The translations under genes were made by a program, and so were the position numbers. This document shows positions 54,076-62,977 of a DNA stretch of 64,000 nucleotides, in pieces; position 1 is the first letter of the stretch; every line of letters starts with the position of its first letter. The stretch lies in contig JBBSUC010000008.1 of NCBI GenBank assembly GCA_038235275.1, positions 1 through 64,000 of the forward strand. The letters run 5' to 3'. This DNA is from Persicitalea sp038235275. GTDB taxonomy: Bacteria > Bacteroidota > Bacteroidia > Cytophagales > Spirosomataceae. Under the pieces are notes generated by a model, which searched no databases, was not told where the DNA came from, and saw nothing but the letters and a program-made list of their open reading frames with translations.

Positions 54076-55506
54076 ATGGAGCGACAGAGGATTATTCTAC
54101 TCATAGTAAGGAGCCTGCTACTCGTCTGGGGAGTAATCTTCAGCACGCTGGTGGGAGCTCAATGCCCGAATTCTATTCCCAATCTCAGCACTTACGGTAC
54201 CGGGTTCTATCAAGTCAAAAAAATCAGTAGCACCTGTTTGCCATTAACGGTCGATGTGGGCGTGGCAAAGTTCGGGGCCACGAAAGTACAAACCATTTTC
54301 GACTATCGGGGCGGTGCTATTCGACCCGACAGTCTCACGACCGACTCGATTCGTACTTACAACAAGCCAGGCGTCTACACTATCGTGCAGTTTTCCGAAA
54401 AGAACGGTGTAAAGCTGATCAGTTGCCCCAAAGTATATGTGTATGATACTGTGGCCCCGAAGGTCAGGTTAGTGGACTGCGGCAATACTACGGTAAAGCT
54501 GGTTTTCGACGAAAATCAGCCCGCAGCTTACGACTCGCATTGGATTTCCTGGGGCGACGGTAACATTGAGCAACTTTTTTCCCGCCTGAAATCGGTTAAT
54601 CATATCTACGCTACATCTTCTCCTTACAAAATCATTGTGTGGGGTACTGTCAATCCTGCCTTGTGCAAAAGCAACGATTTAGTTCTGAATTACAAGCCGG
54701 GTCTTACTACGAATGCTAGATCAGCTATTTCTGAATTCAAAATGCTGGCGATGGACAATGGAGAAATTACCATCAAAAATCCTTTGAATACAGAACTGCT
54801 GCTATATCGCAAGTCGGGTAGCGGTGATTGGGAAAGTACCGGGCGCACCGTATCGAAGGACACCCAGCAACTGAAAGTTTTCATTGATTCACTCACCACG
54901 ATCTGTTTCCGGCTCCAATCTACGGATACCTGTCTGGTCGAGAACACACGATCCGAACCGGTCTGTTCAGGAACTTTAAAACTCAATGGTCAGGAAAAAT
55001 CCAATGAATTGAAATGGGGAGCCATATTATCAGCTCCCGACGCTAAGGTTTCTGTCAAAAAAGATGACAGGGCCTGGCGGGAAGTTACCGCACAGGGAGA
55101 AAACGGCAGCTTGAAAGATGAAGATTTAACCTGCACCCGAGAGCATTGCTACCAACTTTTCATCGTCAGCGCAAACAGCCGCTTTATTTCCTTACCCGTC
55201 TGTCGCCGCACACCAGCCTCTTTCTGCGGGGCAGAAGCACCTCTATTTGTCCCTGACGCTTTCTCTCCCAATGGCGATGGGATCAATGACTTTTTTGAAA
55301 TTAAAGGCGAAGTCGCCGCTGATTATGAACTTACCGTCTTCAGTGCGTGGGGAACGGTTATTTTCCAAAGCAAGAGCATTACCCAAAGCTGGGACGGCAA
55401 ATTTGATGGGACTCCTCTCCCTCCGGGTTTCTACGCTTACCGCATTAGGATCGGGGCCGCAGACTCCAGTTTTGACAAGGCGGGTTCGGTAATGGTTTTA
55501 AAATAA
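54076..55506 (+). CDS. Secreted protein with T9SS type B (gliding-motility-type) C-terminal domain
   Basis: The ATG at 54076 gives a signal peptide (RSLLLVWGVIFSTLVGAQ). The middle carries PKD-like and Ig-like beta-rich segments (WISWGDGNIEQLF) with scattered Cys. The last 85 residues are the type B sorting domain: LFVPDAFSPNGDGINDFFEI, FSAWGTVIFQS, WDGKFDGTPLPPGFYAYRI. It is exported by the type IX system; binding role unknown. TTG 54064 is an alternative start adding four residues. Confidence 0.85.
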   Translation: MERQRIILLIVRSLLLVWGVIFSTLVGAQCPNSIPNLSTYGTGFYQVKKISSTCLPLTVDVGVAKFGATKVQTIFDYRGGAIRPDSLTTDSIRTYNKPGVYTIVQFSEKNGVKLISCPKVYVYDTVAPKVRLVDCGNTTVKLVFDENQPAAYDSHWISWGDGNIEQLFSRLKSVNHIYATSSPYKIIVWGTVNPALCKSNDLVLNYKPGLTTNARSAISEFKMLAMDNGEITIKNPLNTELLLYRKSGSGDWESTGRTVSKDTQQLKVFIDSLTTICFRLQSTDTCLVENTRSEPVCSGTLKLNGQEKSNELKWGAILSAPDAKVSVKKDDRAWREVTAQGENGSLKDEDLTCTREHCYQLFIVSANSRFISLPVCRRTPASFCGAEAPLFVPDAFSPNGDGINDFFEIKGEVAADYELTVFSAWGTVIFQSKSITQSWDGKFDGTPLPPGFYAYRIRIGAADSSFDKAGSVMVLK

Positions 55507-55507
55507 A

Positions 55508-55539
55508 TAGTCCTGCTGGAAATCTTTCCAGCAGGACTA
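55508..55539. terminator. Bidirectional terminator between two convergent genes
   Basis: A perfect 15-bp stem (55508-55522 with 55525-55539, arm TAGTCCTGCTGGAAA) with a very tight loop. T-rich sequence follows on the minus-strand side and A-rich on the other. It separates the T9SS gene and the ABC-F gene. Confidence 0.85.
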
Positions 55540-55559
55540 TTCAAAAAAGAATACCGATA

Positions 55560-57188
55560 CTAAGCAAAAACACCCTCGTACAAAGCCTCCCGTTGCGATT
55601 TGACAGTGTCATCTTTAATGAATTCGTCATAAGTCATTAGCTTGTCAATCATGCCCTTGGGTCCGACTTCGATCACGCGGTTGGCCACAGTTTGGATAAA
55701 TTGGTGATCGTGCGAATAAAACAACACATTACCGGGAAATTCCATCAGACCGTTGTTAAGAGCGGTGATGGATTCTAGGTCGAGGTGGTTGGTTGGGTCG
55801 TCCATCAACAGCACGTTGGAGCCGGAAAGCATCATCCGCGACAACATACACCGCACCTTTTCTCCCCCCGACAGTACCCCTGCTTTCTTTAAAGACTCCT
55901 CGCCACTAAATAGCATCCGACCCAGGAAGCCGCGAATAAAACTTTCGTCTTTCTCGTCAGAGTATTGGCGTAGCCAATCCACGAGATTGAGATCCACGTC
56001 AAAAAATTCATTGGGGTCTTTGGGGAAATAGCTCTTGGTAATCGTCACACCCCAGGTGAAGGTACCTGAATCGGCTTTGTCCAAACCCATTAGAATGTCG
56101 AACAAAGTACTGATCGATTGCATATTCCGGCCCACAAAAGCAATCTTGTCATCTTTATTCACCGCAAAACTCAAATTCTCGAATAGGTAGCTACCGTCCT
56201 CGGCCCGCTTAGTCAGCCCCTCCACACGCAGCATCTGGTCGCCTACATCGCGATCGGGTTTGAAAGCCACATAGGGGTACTTGCGGGACGAAGGCTTTAT
56301 GTCGTCCACGGTAATTTTTTCCAAAAGCTTCTGCCGCGAGGTCGCTTGCTTGGACTTGGAGGCGTTGGCGCTGAAACGGCGGATGAACTCTTCCAACTCC
56401 TTGCGCTTGTCCTCAGCTTTCTTATTAGAGTCTTGTTTCTGCTTCATCGCCAATTGGCTCGACTCATACCAGAAAGAATAGTTTCCGGTATAAAGCTGCA
56501 CCTTGCTGAAATCAATGTCCACGACGTGGGTCGTGACCTGATCGAGGAAGTGGCGGTCGTGCGAGACTACGATGACCGTGTTCTTGAAGTCAGCCAGGAA
56601 ATTTTCCAGCCACATGACAGTATCCACATCCAGGTTGTTGGTCGGCTCGTCGAGCAGCAGCACATCGGGATTGCCGAAAAGAGCTTGCGCCAGCAGCACC
56701 CGCACCTTGTCGCTGCCGTTAAGGTCGCGCATCATCGTTTGGTGCATAGCCTCGGGAATCGAAAGTCCGCTCAGTAGTTGGGCCGCTTCGGTTTCGGCTT
56801 CCCAGCCGTTCAAGTCGGCAAACTCAGCTTCGAGATCGCCTGCCTTCACGCCGTCTTCGTCAGTGAAATCCTCTTTGGCGTAAATGGCATCCCGCTCTTT
56901 CATTACTTTGTACAGACGCTTGTGGCCGAGAATTACGGCATCGATTACGGTGTAATCGTCGTATGCAAACTGATCCTGCGTCAGCACGGCGAGACGTTCA
57001 CCAGGATTCAGGCTCACGCTTCCCGTCTGCGACTCGATCTCACCGGACAGGATTTTCAGGAGGGTAGACTTGCCCGCGCCGTTGGCCCCGATCACGCCGT
57101 AGCAGTTGCCGGGGGCGAATTTTATATTTACTTCATCAAAAAGAATCCGTTTTCCGTACCGTAACGATACGTTCTGAACTGTAAGCAT
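55560..57188 (-). CDS. ABC-F family ribosome-associated ATPase
   Basis: A 542-residue soluble protein with two ATPase domains. Domain 1 has GVIGANGAGKSTLLK and LLLDEPTNNLDVDTV; domain 2 has VLSGGEKVRCMLSRMMLS and LLMDDPTNHLDLESI. The linker between them is about 75 residues and Lys/Glu rich. The second Walker A is atypical (FVGRNMQSISTLFD, lacking GKST), as seen in the YbiT-like group. ABC-F proteins act at the ribosomal E site. Confidence 0.9.
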   Translation of the reverse strand: MLTVQNVSLRYGKRILFDEVNIKFAPGNCYGVIGANGAGKSTLLKILSGEIESQTGSVSLNPGERLAVLTQDQFAYDDYTVIDAVILGHKRLYKVMKERDAIYAKEDFTDEDGVKAGDLEAEFADLNGWEAETEAAQLLSGLSIPEAMHQTMMRDLNGSDKVRVLLAQALFGNPDVLLLDEPTNNLDVDTVMWLENFLADFKNTVIVVSHDRHFLDQVTTHVVDIDFSKVQLYTGNYSFWYESSQLAMKQKQDSNKKAEDKRKELEEFIRRFSANASKSKQATSRQKLLEKITVDDIKPSSRKYPYVAFKPDRDVGDQMLRVEGLTKRAEDGSYLFENLSFAVNKDDKIAFVGRNMQSISTLFDILMGLDKADSGTFTWGVTITKSYFPKDPNEFFDVDLNLVDWLRQYSDEKDESFIRGFLGRMLFSGEESLKKAGVLSGGEKVRCMLSRMMLSGSNVLLMDDPTNHLDLESITALNNGLMEFPGNVLFYSHDHQFIQTVANRVIEVGPKGMIDKLMTYDEFIKDDTVKSQREALYEGVFA

Positions 57189-57221
57189 TTATAAATTGAA
57201 TTTTTTTGTGATTTTCAAACG

Positions 57222-57229
57222 CAAATTTA
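57222..57229 (-). promoter_or_regulatory. Predicted -7 box of the ABC-F gene
   Basis: TAAATTTG on the minus strand, an exact TAnnTTTG match, 34 bases before the ATG at 57188. A TTG lies 16 bases further upstream. Confidence 0.5.
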
Positions 57230-57296
57230 CTAAAAAACTATCCACCAATTAAACAGCAACAAAGTATTCTGGTTCCGTAAAATGGATATTATCACC

Positions 57297-57333
57297 CAAA
57301 TAAAAAGGCAGGCCGATTTCGTCGGCCTGCCTT
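57297..57333 (-). terminator. Terminator of the beta-propeller gene
   Basis: A perfect 12-bp stem (AAGGCAGGCCGA at 57305-57316 with TCGGCCTGCCTT at 57322-57333) and a T-run on the minus-strand side, 27 bases after the stop at 57360. Confidence 0.9.
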
Positions 57334-57359
57334 GGTAAAAAATTCTATTTAGCACTAAA

Positions 57360-58634
57360 TCAAGGAATCACGCGAATGGTATGGCAACCGCGTTCCACGC
57401 TGATGCGAGCGTTTTGCTTAGCCAATGCTGGCGTAGCGCCTTTGGTAACCGACCAAAACTCAATGCCACCCGTACGGCTTCCAAAATCAAGATACTCGTA
57501 AACGGCTACGGCAAGGTTCGAACCATCTTTGTCGAAAACCACACTCTGTGGCAAAATGCCGGGGAAAGGATAGTCCGCGACTTTGGTAAGCGCACCGTCG
57601 GCCAGGCTGAACAGGGTCAATGAGCTGGATGTCCCTGCACCGTCCTCGGTCCAAGGCATGGCACTCTTTCCTGAGTTGGCTACTACGACCATCGAGCCAT
57701 CGGGGCTGATGGCAAAAGCACCGGGATTCGTACCCACGGGCGTCGAGCTGTTGATTTTGTGTTCACCGCCAGTCAGTGAGAACTCCACGACGTGCAAGGC
57801 ACCCGCACCAGTGGCTTTGCCAATCGCGCCTTTGTTGTCCATCACGAAATAGTATTTGCCGTCTTCGGAAAATCTACCAACCGTTGGGTTGTCGCCTACT
57901 TTTAGGGGCTTACCCAACTTTTCAATATTCTTCAACTTGGCACCATCACGCAGCACCTTGTACAAAGCTACTTCTTTGGTGCCTTCCAGGGTTACAGCCA
58001 AGAAGTTGCCCGAGGGATGCCAGCTCAAATCGATGATGTTGTTTTCGCCTTCCAATTCTGCCGGCAAGGCCAGAAACCGGGTAGGCTTTCCTGAGTCGTC
58101 AGTTTCCAGGTATACCAGTTCCTTACCCGTATCGCGGGTTGAAACCATCAATTCGTTATTTTTGTAAATGTCGATGGCTGTGGGGTTCTTGCCCACCGTA
58201 AAACCAAAGTTCACTTTCGGCTTGGCGAAATTAACGATGTCGACCACGTAGAGTTTTTGACCGTCGGGAAAACCTGCCATTGCATCCGGGTAATCGTTCA
58301 CTGTTTCACCGGGTGCCCCGCGAGATTCCAGCACAAATGCCAGGCCGCCCGTTTTAGGTACCGCCATACTTTTGGAGTAGGTAAGCGTGGAGTTTGGCAC
58401 GACGATTTCGCCGATAGATGCCCCACCGCGCTCAAGCGGGAATTTAATAGAAGTCAGTTTGTCCTTTACGGTATTGTCACGCAGTAGTTTACCATCAATT
58501 AGGGCAGAAGCCGCCATGTCCGCATCGGAGATAGCCACCATGCCCCGGGCATTGAATGATATGGATGGAGATTGAGCCAACGCGGGAAAAGCTCCCAGGG
58601 CCGCCAGCCCGGCAAACATTACTAGTTTTTTCAT
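57360..58634 (-). CDS. Secreted YVTN/lactonase-like beta-propeller protein
   Basis: A signal peptide (KKLVMFAGLAALGAFPALAQ) precedes repeated propeller blades with WHPSGNFLAVTLEG, FSEDGKYYFVMDN, ISPDGSMVVVANSG and FDKDGSNLAVAVYE. It resembles YncE/lactonase-type proteins but I do not recognise a specific enzyme. No sorting domain is present, so it is probably periplasmic. ATG 58634 is chosen; 58649 is also possible. 424 residues. Confidence 0.75.
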   Translation of the reverse strand: MKKLVMFAGLAALGAFPALAQSPSISFNARGMVAISDADMAASALIDGKLLRDNTVKDKLTSIKFPLERGGASIGEIVVPNSTLTYSKSMAVPKTGGLAFVLESRGAPGETVNDYPDAMAGFPDGQKLYVVDIVNFAKPKVNFGFTVGKNPTAIDIYKNNELMVSTRDTGKELVYLETDDSGKPTRFLALPAELEGENNIIDLSWHPSGNFLAVTLEGTKEVALYKVLRDGAKLKNIEKLGKPLKVGDNPTVGRFSEDGKYYFVMDNKGAIGKATGAGALHVVEFSLTGGEHKINSSTPVGTNPGAFAISPDGSMVVVANSGKSAMPWTEDGAGTSSSLTLFSLADGALTKVADYPFPGILPQSVVFDKDGSNLAVAVYEYLDFGSRTGGIEFWSVTKGATPALAKQNARISVERGCHTIRVIP

Positions 58635-58703
58635 TCTTGGGTAATTCATTTTGTGATAAATGGTACTAAATAAAGGTTTGTTTGTTTTTAATTTTGCCAA
58701 AAG

Positions 58704-58736
58704 AAACCTTGTGATCGAAAAACGACCACAAGGTTT
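58704..58736 (-). terminator. Terminator-like hairpin after the S9 peptidase
   Basis: AAACCTTGTG (58704-58713) pairs with CACAAGGTTT (58727-58736), with an inner TCG/CGA extension after one mismatch. On the minus strand CTTTTGG follows, a modest T-run. Confidence 0.6.
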
Positions 58737-58781
58737 AGATTCTTATTCGCAATATAGGGCAAATTAAAATATTTGCCAAAG

Positions 58782-61583
58782 TTAATCCAACTTCATATCC
58801 CAGCGTTCTTTTTCCAAAACCGTCCTTCCCTGGCTCATCCAAGCGGGTTCAGGGGCGGCTTTCAGGTAGTGGTCGAAGAACTGATACATCCGCACACTCA
58901 GGTCTTTCATGTTGGGCCGCTTGGTCAGGTTGTGGTCTTCGTCGTTATAAACCAGCATCCAAACGGGCTTGTTTAAACGCCGCAAGGCGGTAAAAAACTC
59001 AATGCCCTGGTACCATGGAACGGAGCCGTCCGCGTCGTTGTGCATCAAAAGCAGTGGCGTTTCCACCCGGTCGGCGTAGAAAAGCGGGGAGTTTTCGATG
59101 TAGTAAAGCGGCTTTTCCCAGAGCGTGCCACCGATGCGGCTCTGGGTTTTCTCATACTGGAACATTCGGCTCATGCCTGTTCCCCAGCGGATACCACCGT
59201 AGGCGCTCGTCATGTTGGCAACGATAGCCCCGGCCATCGCCGCTTTGAAGAGTTTGGTCTGGGTGATGAGGTAAGCTGTTTGGTAGCCACCCCAGCTCTG
59301 CCCCTGAATCCCAATATTATCTTTGTCCACAAAACCTTGATCCACCAAATCCAGGACACCCGAAACAATGCAGTCGTAGGCATTTTTACCAGGCGTTCCG
59401 TTGCCGTATACGATGTCCGGGACGAAAACCAGATAATCGTTCGAAACGCAGTAAGGAATGTTGATGGTCGAGCGGCTCGGGGCCGGGGCGCGGAACGCAA
59501 ACAGCGAGTTAACGTTCCGCTCATAGTAGTAAACCAGCATTGGGTACTTCCGGCTGGGGTCGAAGTTCTCGGGCTTGAAAAGCAAGCCTTCCAGCTTCAT
59601 GCCCTGGCTCGATATCCAGGAAACCTGCTCGGCGCTGCCCCACATGATACCCTCGGTTTGGGTGAATAAGTTGGTAAGTTGTTGCGGATTTGTCCAGTCC
59701 CTCACGTAGTAAAGCTCGCTGGGATGCGTAAAATTTCCTTTTTCAAAAACATACACTTCCGCGTTATGGGCTTTTTTAACGGAGTTAGGGGCATAATAAT
59801 AGGGTTCCTTCACCTTAATCGTCGGGTCGTTTTCTGCTTTCCAATTCAATAGCCCGGTCTGCTTGTCGGTCTCCCATTGGCCCCAGAGAAGGTTTTCTTT
59901 GGAAAGGTCAATGAACGGTTCCTCATCTTTTTCCTGGGTTTCAAGGTATTTAAGCCGCACTTTTTCTTTGCGTCCGTAACCGTTGGTGAGGTTAACGGGT
60001 TTTTCTTTCAAAGTCGGGTCGAAGCGCCAGATGTCGTAGCGATCGTAAATTAAGACATACTTATCTGCTCTAGTCCAGCCAGCCACGCCGTAGGAATCGG
60101 GCAGATCGGGCGTGTCGTGTTCCTCATCGTGAAAGGCCACAGCTAAGTTTTTGGTCAGCTTGCGAATTGTGGCCGATCCATGGTCATATACCTTCCAGAG
60201 CGTATCCCGCTCGTCGAACCAAATAGCGTATTTTCCCGCCGGAGATACTTCGGACTGGCCCAGCATGTCGCGGGCGATGAGCGTGTTTTTTCCCGTTGCA
60301 GCGTCGATCCAATACAAATCCGAATGTCCGGGTTCCCACGAACTAGATTTTTGGTAAGGTTCGAAAGATTTACCAAGCAGGAAAGGCTGGTTTTCTTTGT
60401 AATTGATGGCAACATATGCCATTTCCTCGTTACCCAGCGGCACCACTTTTCGGCTATTCACATCGTAGTACGTCCAATAATTCTTTTCCAGCATTTCCTT
60501 CCGCTGCTTATCCTGCATGGGTTGCAGTTTGGTATCGGTCCAACTCCACACGTCTACACGCGAAAGTTCCTCATCGAGCATCGTCGTGTCTTTAAGCGAG
60601 GGCTGGCCCACCGGAGCAGCGCCAAAGTACAGCCGCTTGCCATCATCCGAGAATTTGGGCTTTTGAAATTCTGATGGCGCCCAATAGAGCGGCAAGCCCT
60701 TAGTGACCGTGTCGGCAATTAGGACATTTGATTTTTTACCTAAATCCCGGAAGTACAAGGCAAACCGTTTCACATCGGCTTTGGCGGTATCCGGCGAGCT
60801 CATCCAGGCCGCCTGTTCGCCTTTTTTGTCCAAAACCAGATTTTTATACACCTCGACTTTGGAACTGGTATCAAGCATTTCGAGCTTTTGGGTGGCAAGA
60901 TTGTACTCGTAAATACCCCGATAAATTGAAGTATCCAGCAAAATCTCCCGCGCGAAAAAAACCCGGTTGCCCGCATCCGACAGGGAGTATTCGTTCACAT
61001 TTTCAAAAGATACAGAGTCACTCCCCGCCATATTCAGCAGTGTCAGCAGGTCGCCTTTGGGCTTTTTCGTTTTCTTTTCCTTGACTTTTTTGTCGGTGGT
61101 ATCTTTTTTCGCTTCGGGCATTTTGGTGAACATTGCCAGCCAAAGCCCCCCATCTTCGGGCAAGGCGAAGGAAATCAAATCGCCGTAGGTTTTCTTCCGA
61201 CCATCGGCCAGACTGATTACCACCAGGCTATCTTTGGGCATTTTCTCTTTCTTGACTTTGGCTTTCTTGGCCAGACGCGTTGTCTCCTGCTCGGGTCTTG
61301 CTTTGGCTACCAAATACTTGGTGTCAGACGAAAACTTAGCGTTGTAGCCCCGCGGAATCAGGATTTTACGGGAAGTCGTGGGGTTTTCCACAAAAAGCTG
61401 TCCGTCGCCTTCCTGCGGGTTAATTTCGTAGGCCACCCACTGCCCATCTTTTGAAAGCGTGGTTTCCTTTACACTTTTCCAGGAATCGTAATCGTCGGCG
61501 TTAAGCGATCGTTTAACGGTCTGCGACCAACAGGTAAAAGGAAGTATGAACAGAATACAAAAAGATAAATAGATAATTCTCAT
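58782..61583 (-). CDS. S9-family (prolyl oligopeptidase-type) secreted peptidase
   Basis: A 933-residue serine peptidase with a signal peptide (IIYLSFCILFILPFTCWSQ). A beta-propeller-like N-terminal part is followed by the hydrolase domain from about residue 680. The catalytic Ser is in GQSWGGYQTAY, Asp in MHNDADGSVPW and His in NDEDHNLTKRP. A basic Lys-rich region lies near residue 120-175 (KAKVKKEKMP; KKVKEKKTKKPKG). It likely digests peptides in the periplasm. The rpsT terminator separates it from rpsT. Confidence 0.92.
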   Translation of the reverse strand: MRIIYLSFCILFILPFTCWSQTVKRSLNADDYDSWKSVKETTLSKDGQWVAYEINPQEGDGQLFVENPTTSRKILIPRGYNAKFSSDTKYLVAKARPEQETTRLAKKAKVKKEKMPKDSLVVISLADGRKKTYGDLISFALPEDGGLWLAMFTKMPEAKKDTTDKKVKEKKTKKPKGDLLTLLNMAGSDSVSFENVNEYSLSDAGNRVFFAREILLDTSIYRGIYEYNLATQKLEMLDTSSKVEVYKNLVLDKKGEQAAWMSSPDTAKADVKRFALYFRDLGKKSNVLIADTVTKGLPLYWAPSEFQKPKFSDDGKRLYFGAAPVGQPSLKDTTMLDEELSRVDVWSWTDTKLQPMQDKQRKEMLEKNYWTYYDVNSRKVVPLGNEEMAYVAINYKENQPFLLGKSFEPYQKSSSWEPGHSDLYWIDAATGKNTLIARDMLGQSEVSPAGKYAIWFDERDTLWKVYDHGSATIRKLTKNLAVAFHDEEHDTPDLPDSYGVAGWTRADKYVLIYDRYDIWRFDPTLKEKPVNLTNGYGRKEKVRLKYLETQEKDEEPFIDLSKENLLWGQWETDKQTGLLNWKAENDPTIKVKEPYYYAPNSVKKAHNAEVYVFEKGNFTHPSELYYVRDWTNPQQLTNLFTQTEGIMWGSAEQVSWISSQGMKLEGLLFKPENFDPSRKYPMLVYYYERNVNSLFAFRAPAPSRSTINIPYCVSNDYLVFVPDIVYGNGTPGKNAYDCIVSGVLDLVDQGFVDKDNIGIQGQSWGGYQTAYLITQTKLFKAAMAGAIVANMTSAYGGIRWGTGMSRMFQYEKTQSRIGGTLWEKPLYYIENSPLFYADRVETPLLLMHNDADGSVPWYQGIEFFTALRRLNKPVWMLVYNDEDHNLTKRPNMKDLSVRMYQFFDHYLKAAPEPAWMSQGRTVLEKERWDMKLD

Positions 61584-61612
61584 GGGTTAAATAGTGGTTG
61601 TTTGAAGCCTAA

Positions 61613-61647
61613 AAATAAAAAAACCCCGGCAGCTTTCGCTAACGGGG
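61613..61647 (-). terminator. Terminator of rpsT
   Basis: CCCCG...CGGGG outer stem and AGC/GCT inner stem around GAAA (61624-61647), followed on the minus strand by seven T and a T-rich run. It lies 26 bases after the rpsT stop. Confidence 0.88.
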
Positions 61648-61672
61648 CAAGGAATATTTCCTGGGTAAAGAA

Positions 61673-61933
61673 TCAGGCGGCCGACAAAGATTTGACGAAC
61701 TTAGAAAGTTTCGACTTCTGGTTGTTGGCCTTGTTCTTATGGATGACGTTCTTCTTCGCCAACCGATCCAACATGGACGATACCGTTTTGTAAACCTCAC
61801 GAGCGGCTTCGGGATCAGTCGTATCACGCAATTTACGGATGTAGGTCCGGGTGGTTTTATGCTGGTAGCGATTTCTCAAACGCTTGGTTTCGTTGGCGCG
61901 AATTCTCTTTAATGCCGATTTATGGTTTGCCAT
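61673..61933 (-). CDS. rpsT: 30S ribosomal protein S20
   Basis: An 86-residue basic helical protein with the family start ANHKSALKRIRANETKRLRN and the late KKNVIHKNKANNQKSKLSKF. It binds 16S rRNA early in 30S assembly. A consensus promoter lies 36 bases upstream and a terminator follows, so it is a single-gene unit. Confidence 0.97.
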   Translation of the reverse strand: MANHKSALKRIRANETKRLRNRYQHKTTRTYIRKLRDTTDPEAAREVYKTVSSMLDRLAKKNVIHKNKANNQKSKLSKFVKSLSAA

Positions 61934-61969
61934 TTGGTCTTGGTGATGTTACTTTTCTAAAAACATCTG

Positions 61970-62000
61970 CAAAAGTAAGGAGAAATGTGCTTACTGGCAA
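61970..62000 (-). promoter_or_regulatory. Predicted promoter of rpsT
   Basis: On the minus strand, TTG (61998-62000), a 20-base spacer and TACTTTTG (61970-61977) fit the Bacteroidota consensus. The remaining gap to 62141 is AT-rich with no gene seen. Confidence 0.6.
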
Positions 62001-62141
62001 GAATTTCCTTCTAGGCTAAAGGTTAAGTATTAAGGGTTAACCGTTAACATTTTGTAAACCAGAATTTTAAATAATTAGGGATGATTTAAATAAAATGCAA
62101 AATAGCATTCTGACAAACTATAAACACCGATTTATTCAGCC

Positions 62142-62939
62142 TTAAACTGCTTGTTTGTCGGAATTTAAATATTCGGCCAGGCGATTTTCGAGTTCTTCAG
62201 TAGGGATGTTAGGGATAAATTTGCCTTCCAGAGCCAGTGAAATCCTTCCGGTTTGTTCGGAGATCACCACGACAGCAGCGTCGGTGGTTTCACTCATGCC
62301 CAGCGCGGCGCGATGTCGAAAACCCATTGAGGTCGGTATGTCGATACCATCGGCAACGGGCAGGATGCAGCGAGCGGCGGCGATACGGCCATTGGCTATG
62401 ATGGTTGCACCCTCGTGCAAGGCGCTGTACTGATTGAAAATAGAGAGGAGCAAGTGCCGTGAAATACTCGCATCCAGCGTTTCACCCGTTTGGACAAATT
62501 TTTCAAGACCATCGTATTTTTTGATCACCAAAATAGCGCCATTGAATTCGGCAGCTATGTTTCGGCAGGCGTCGGCGATCGTTTTTAACTGCACCGTTTG
62601 TGAATTCGTTTCGGCCTGACCCAATAAAGCGTTAAAAAATCGATTGTTGGAAAAAGCAGTAGACTTACCAATCATCAATAGGAAGCGGCGGATTTCCTGC
62701 TGGAAGATCACAATCAGGGCGATAGCTCCAACGCCCATGAAATATTGCAGAATGGTGGTCAATAATTCAAGCCGCAATCCTTTGACTACTAGATAGAAGA
62801 CATACACAAAAATACAGCCCAGAAATACCCGGCTGGCGATACTGCCTTTTACTAAATAATAGATCTGATAAAGCAAAAACGCCACGAGCATGATGTCGAG
62901 CAAATCGGTCCATTCGACCGTCAAAAAGCCTATGCGCAT
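62142..62939 (-). CDS. cdaA: Diadenylate cyclase (CdaA type) with altered DGA/RHR motifs
   Basis: Membrane enzyme that makes c-di-AMP from two ATP. Three hydrophobic helices (residues 10-75, LLDIMLVAFLLYQIYYLVKG) lead to the DAC domain. The usual metal-binding motif DGA is EGA here (ALHEGATII) and GTRHRAA is GFRHRAA (SMGFRHRAALGMSE). The rest of the domain is well conserved. At 265 residues it is normal length. It lies 38 bases from folP, a common pairing in Bacteroidota. Confidence 0.9.
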   Translation of the reverse strand: MRIGFLTVEWTDLLDIMLVAFLLYQIYYLVKGSIASRVFLGCIFVYVFYLVVKGLRLELLTTILQYFMGVGAIALIVIFQQEIRRFLLMIGKSTAFSNNRFFNALLGQAETNSQTVQLKTIADACRNIAAEFNGAILVIKKYDGLEKFVQTGETLDASISRHLLLSIFNQYSALHEGATIIANGRIAAARCILPVADGIDIPTSMGFRHRAALGMSETTDAAVVVISEQTGRISLALEGKFIPNIPTEELENRLAEYLNSDKQAV

Positions 62940-62977
62940 ACTTTTAAGGACAATTTTAGGGCAAAATTAGCTAATTT

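Noticed and set aside
54064..55506. CRISPR or tandem-repeat array in the T9SS and low-complexity regions
   Set aside because: Repeats there are protein-module similarities or Pro/Asn-rich codons, not spaced identical DNA repeats.
55560..57188. ABC-F protein as an antibiotic resistance factor
   Set aside because: The sequence fits the housekeeping YbiT-like group with a short Lys/Glu-rich linker, and no resistance genes are nearby.
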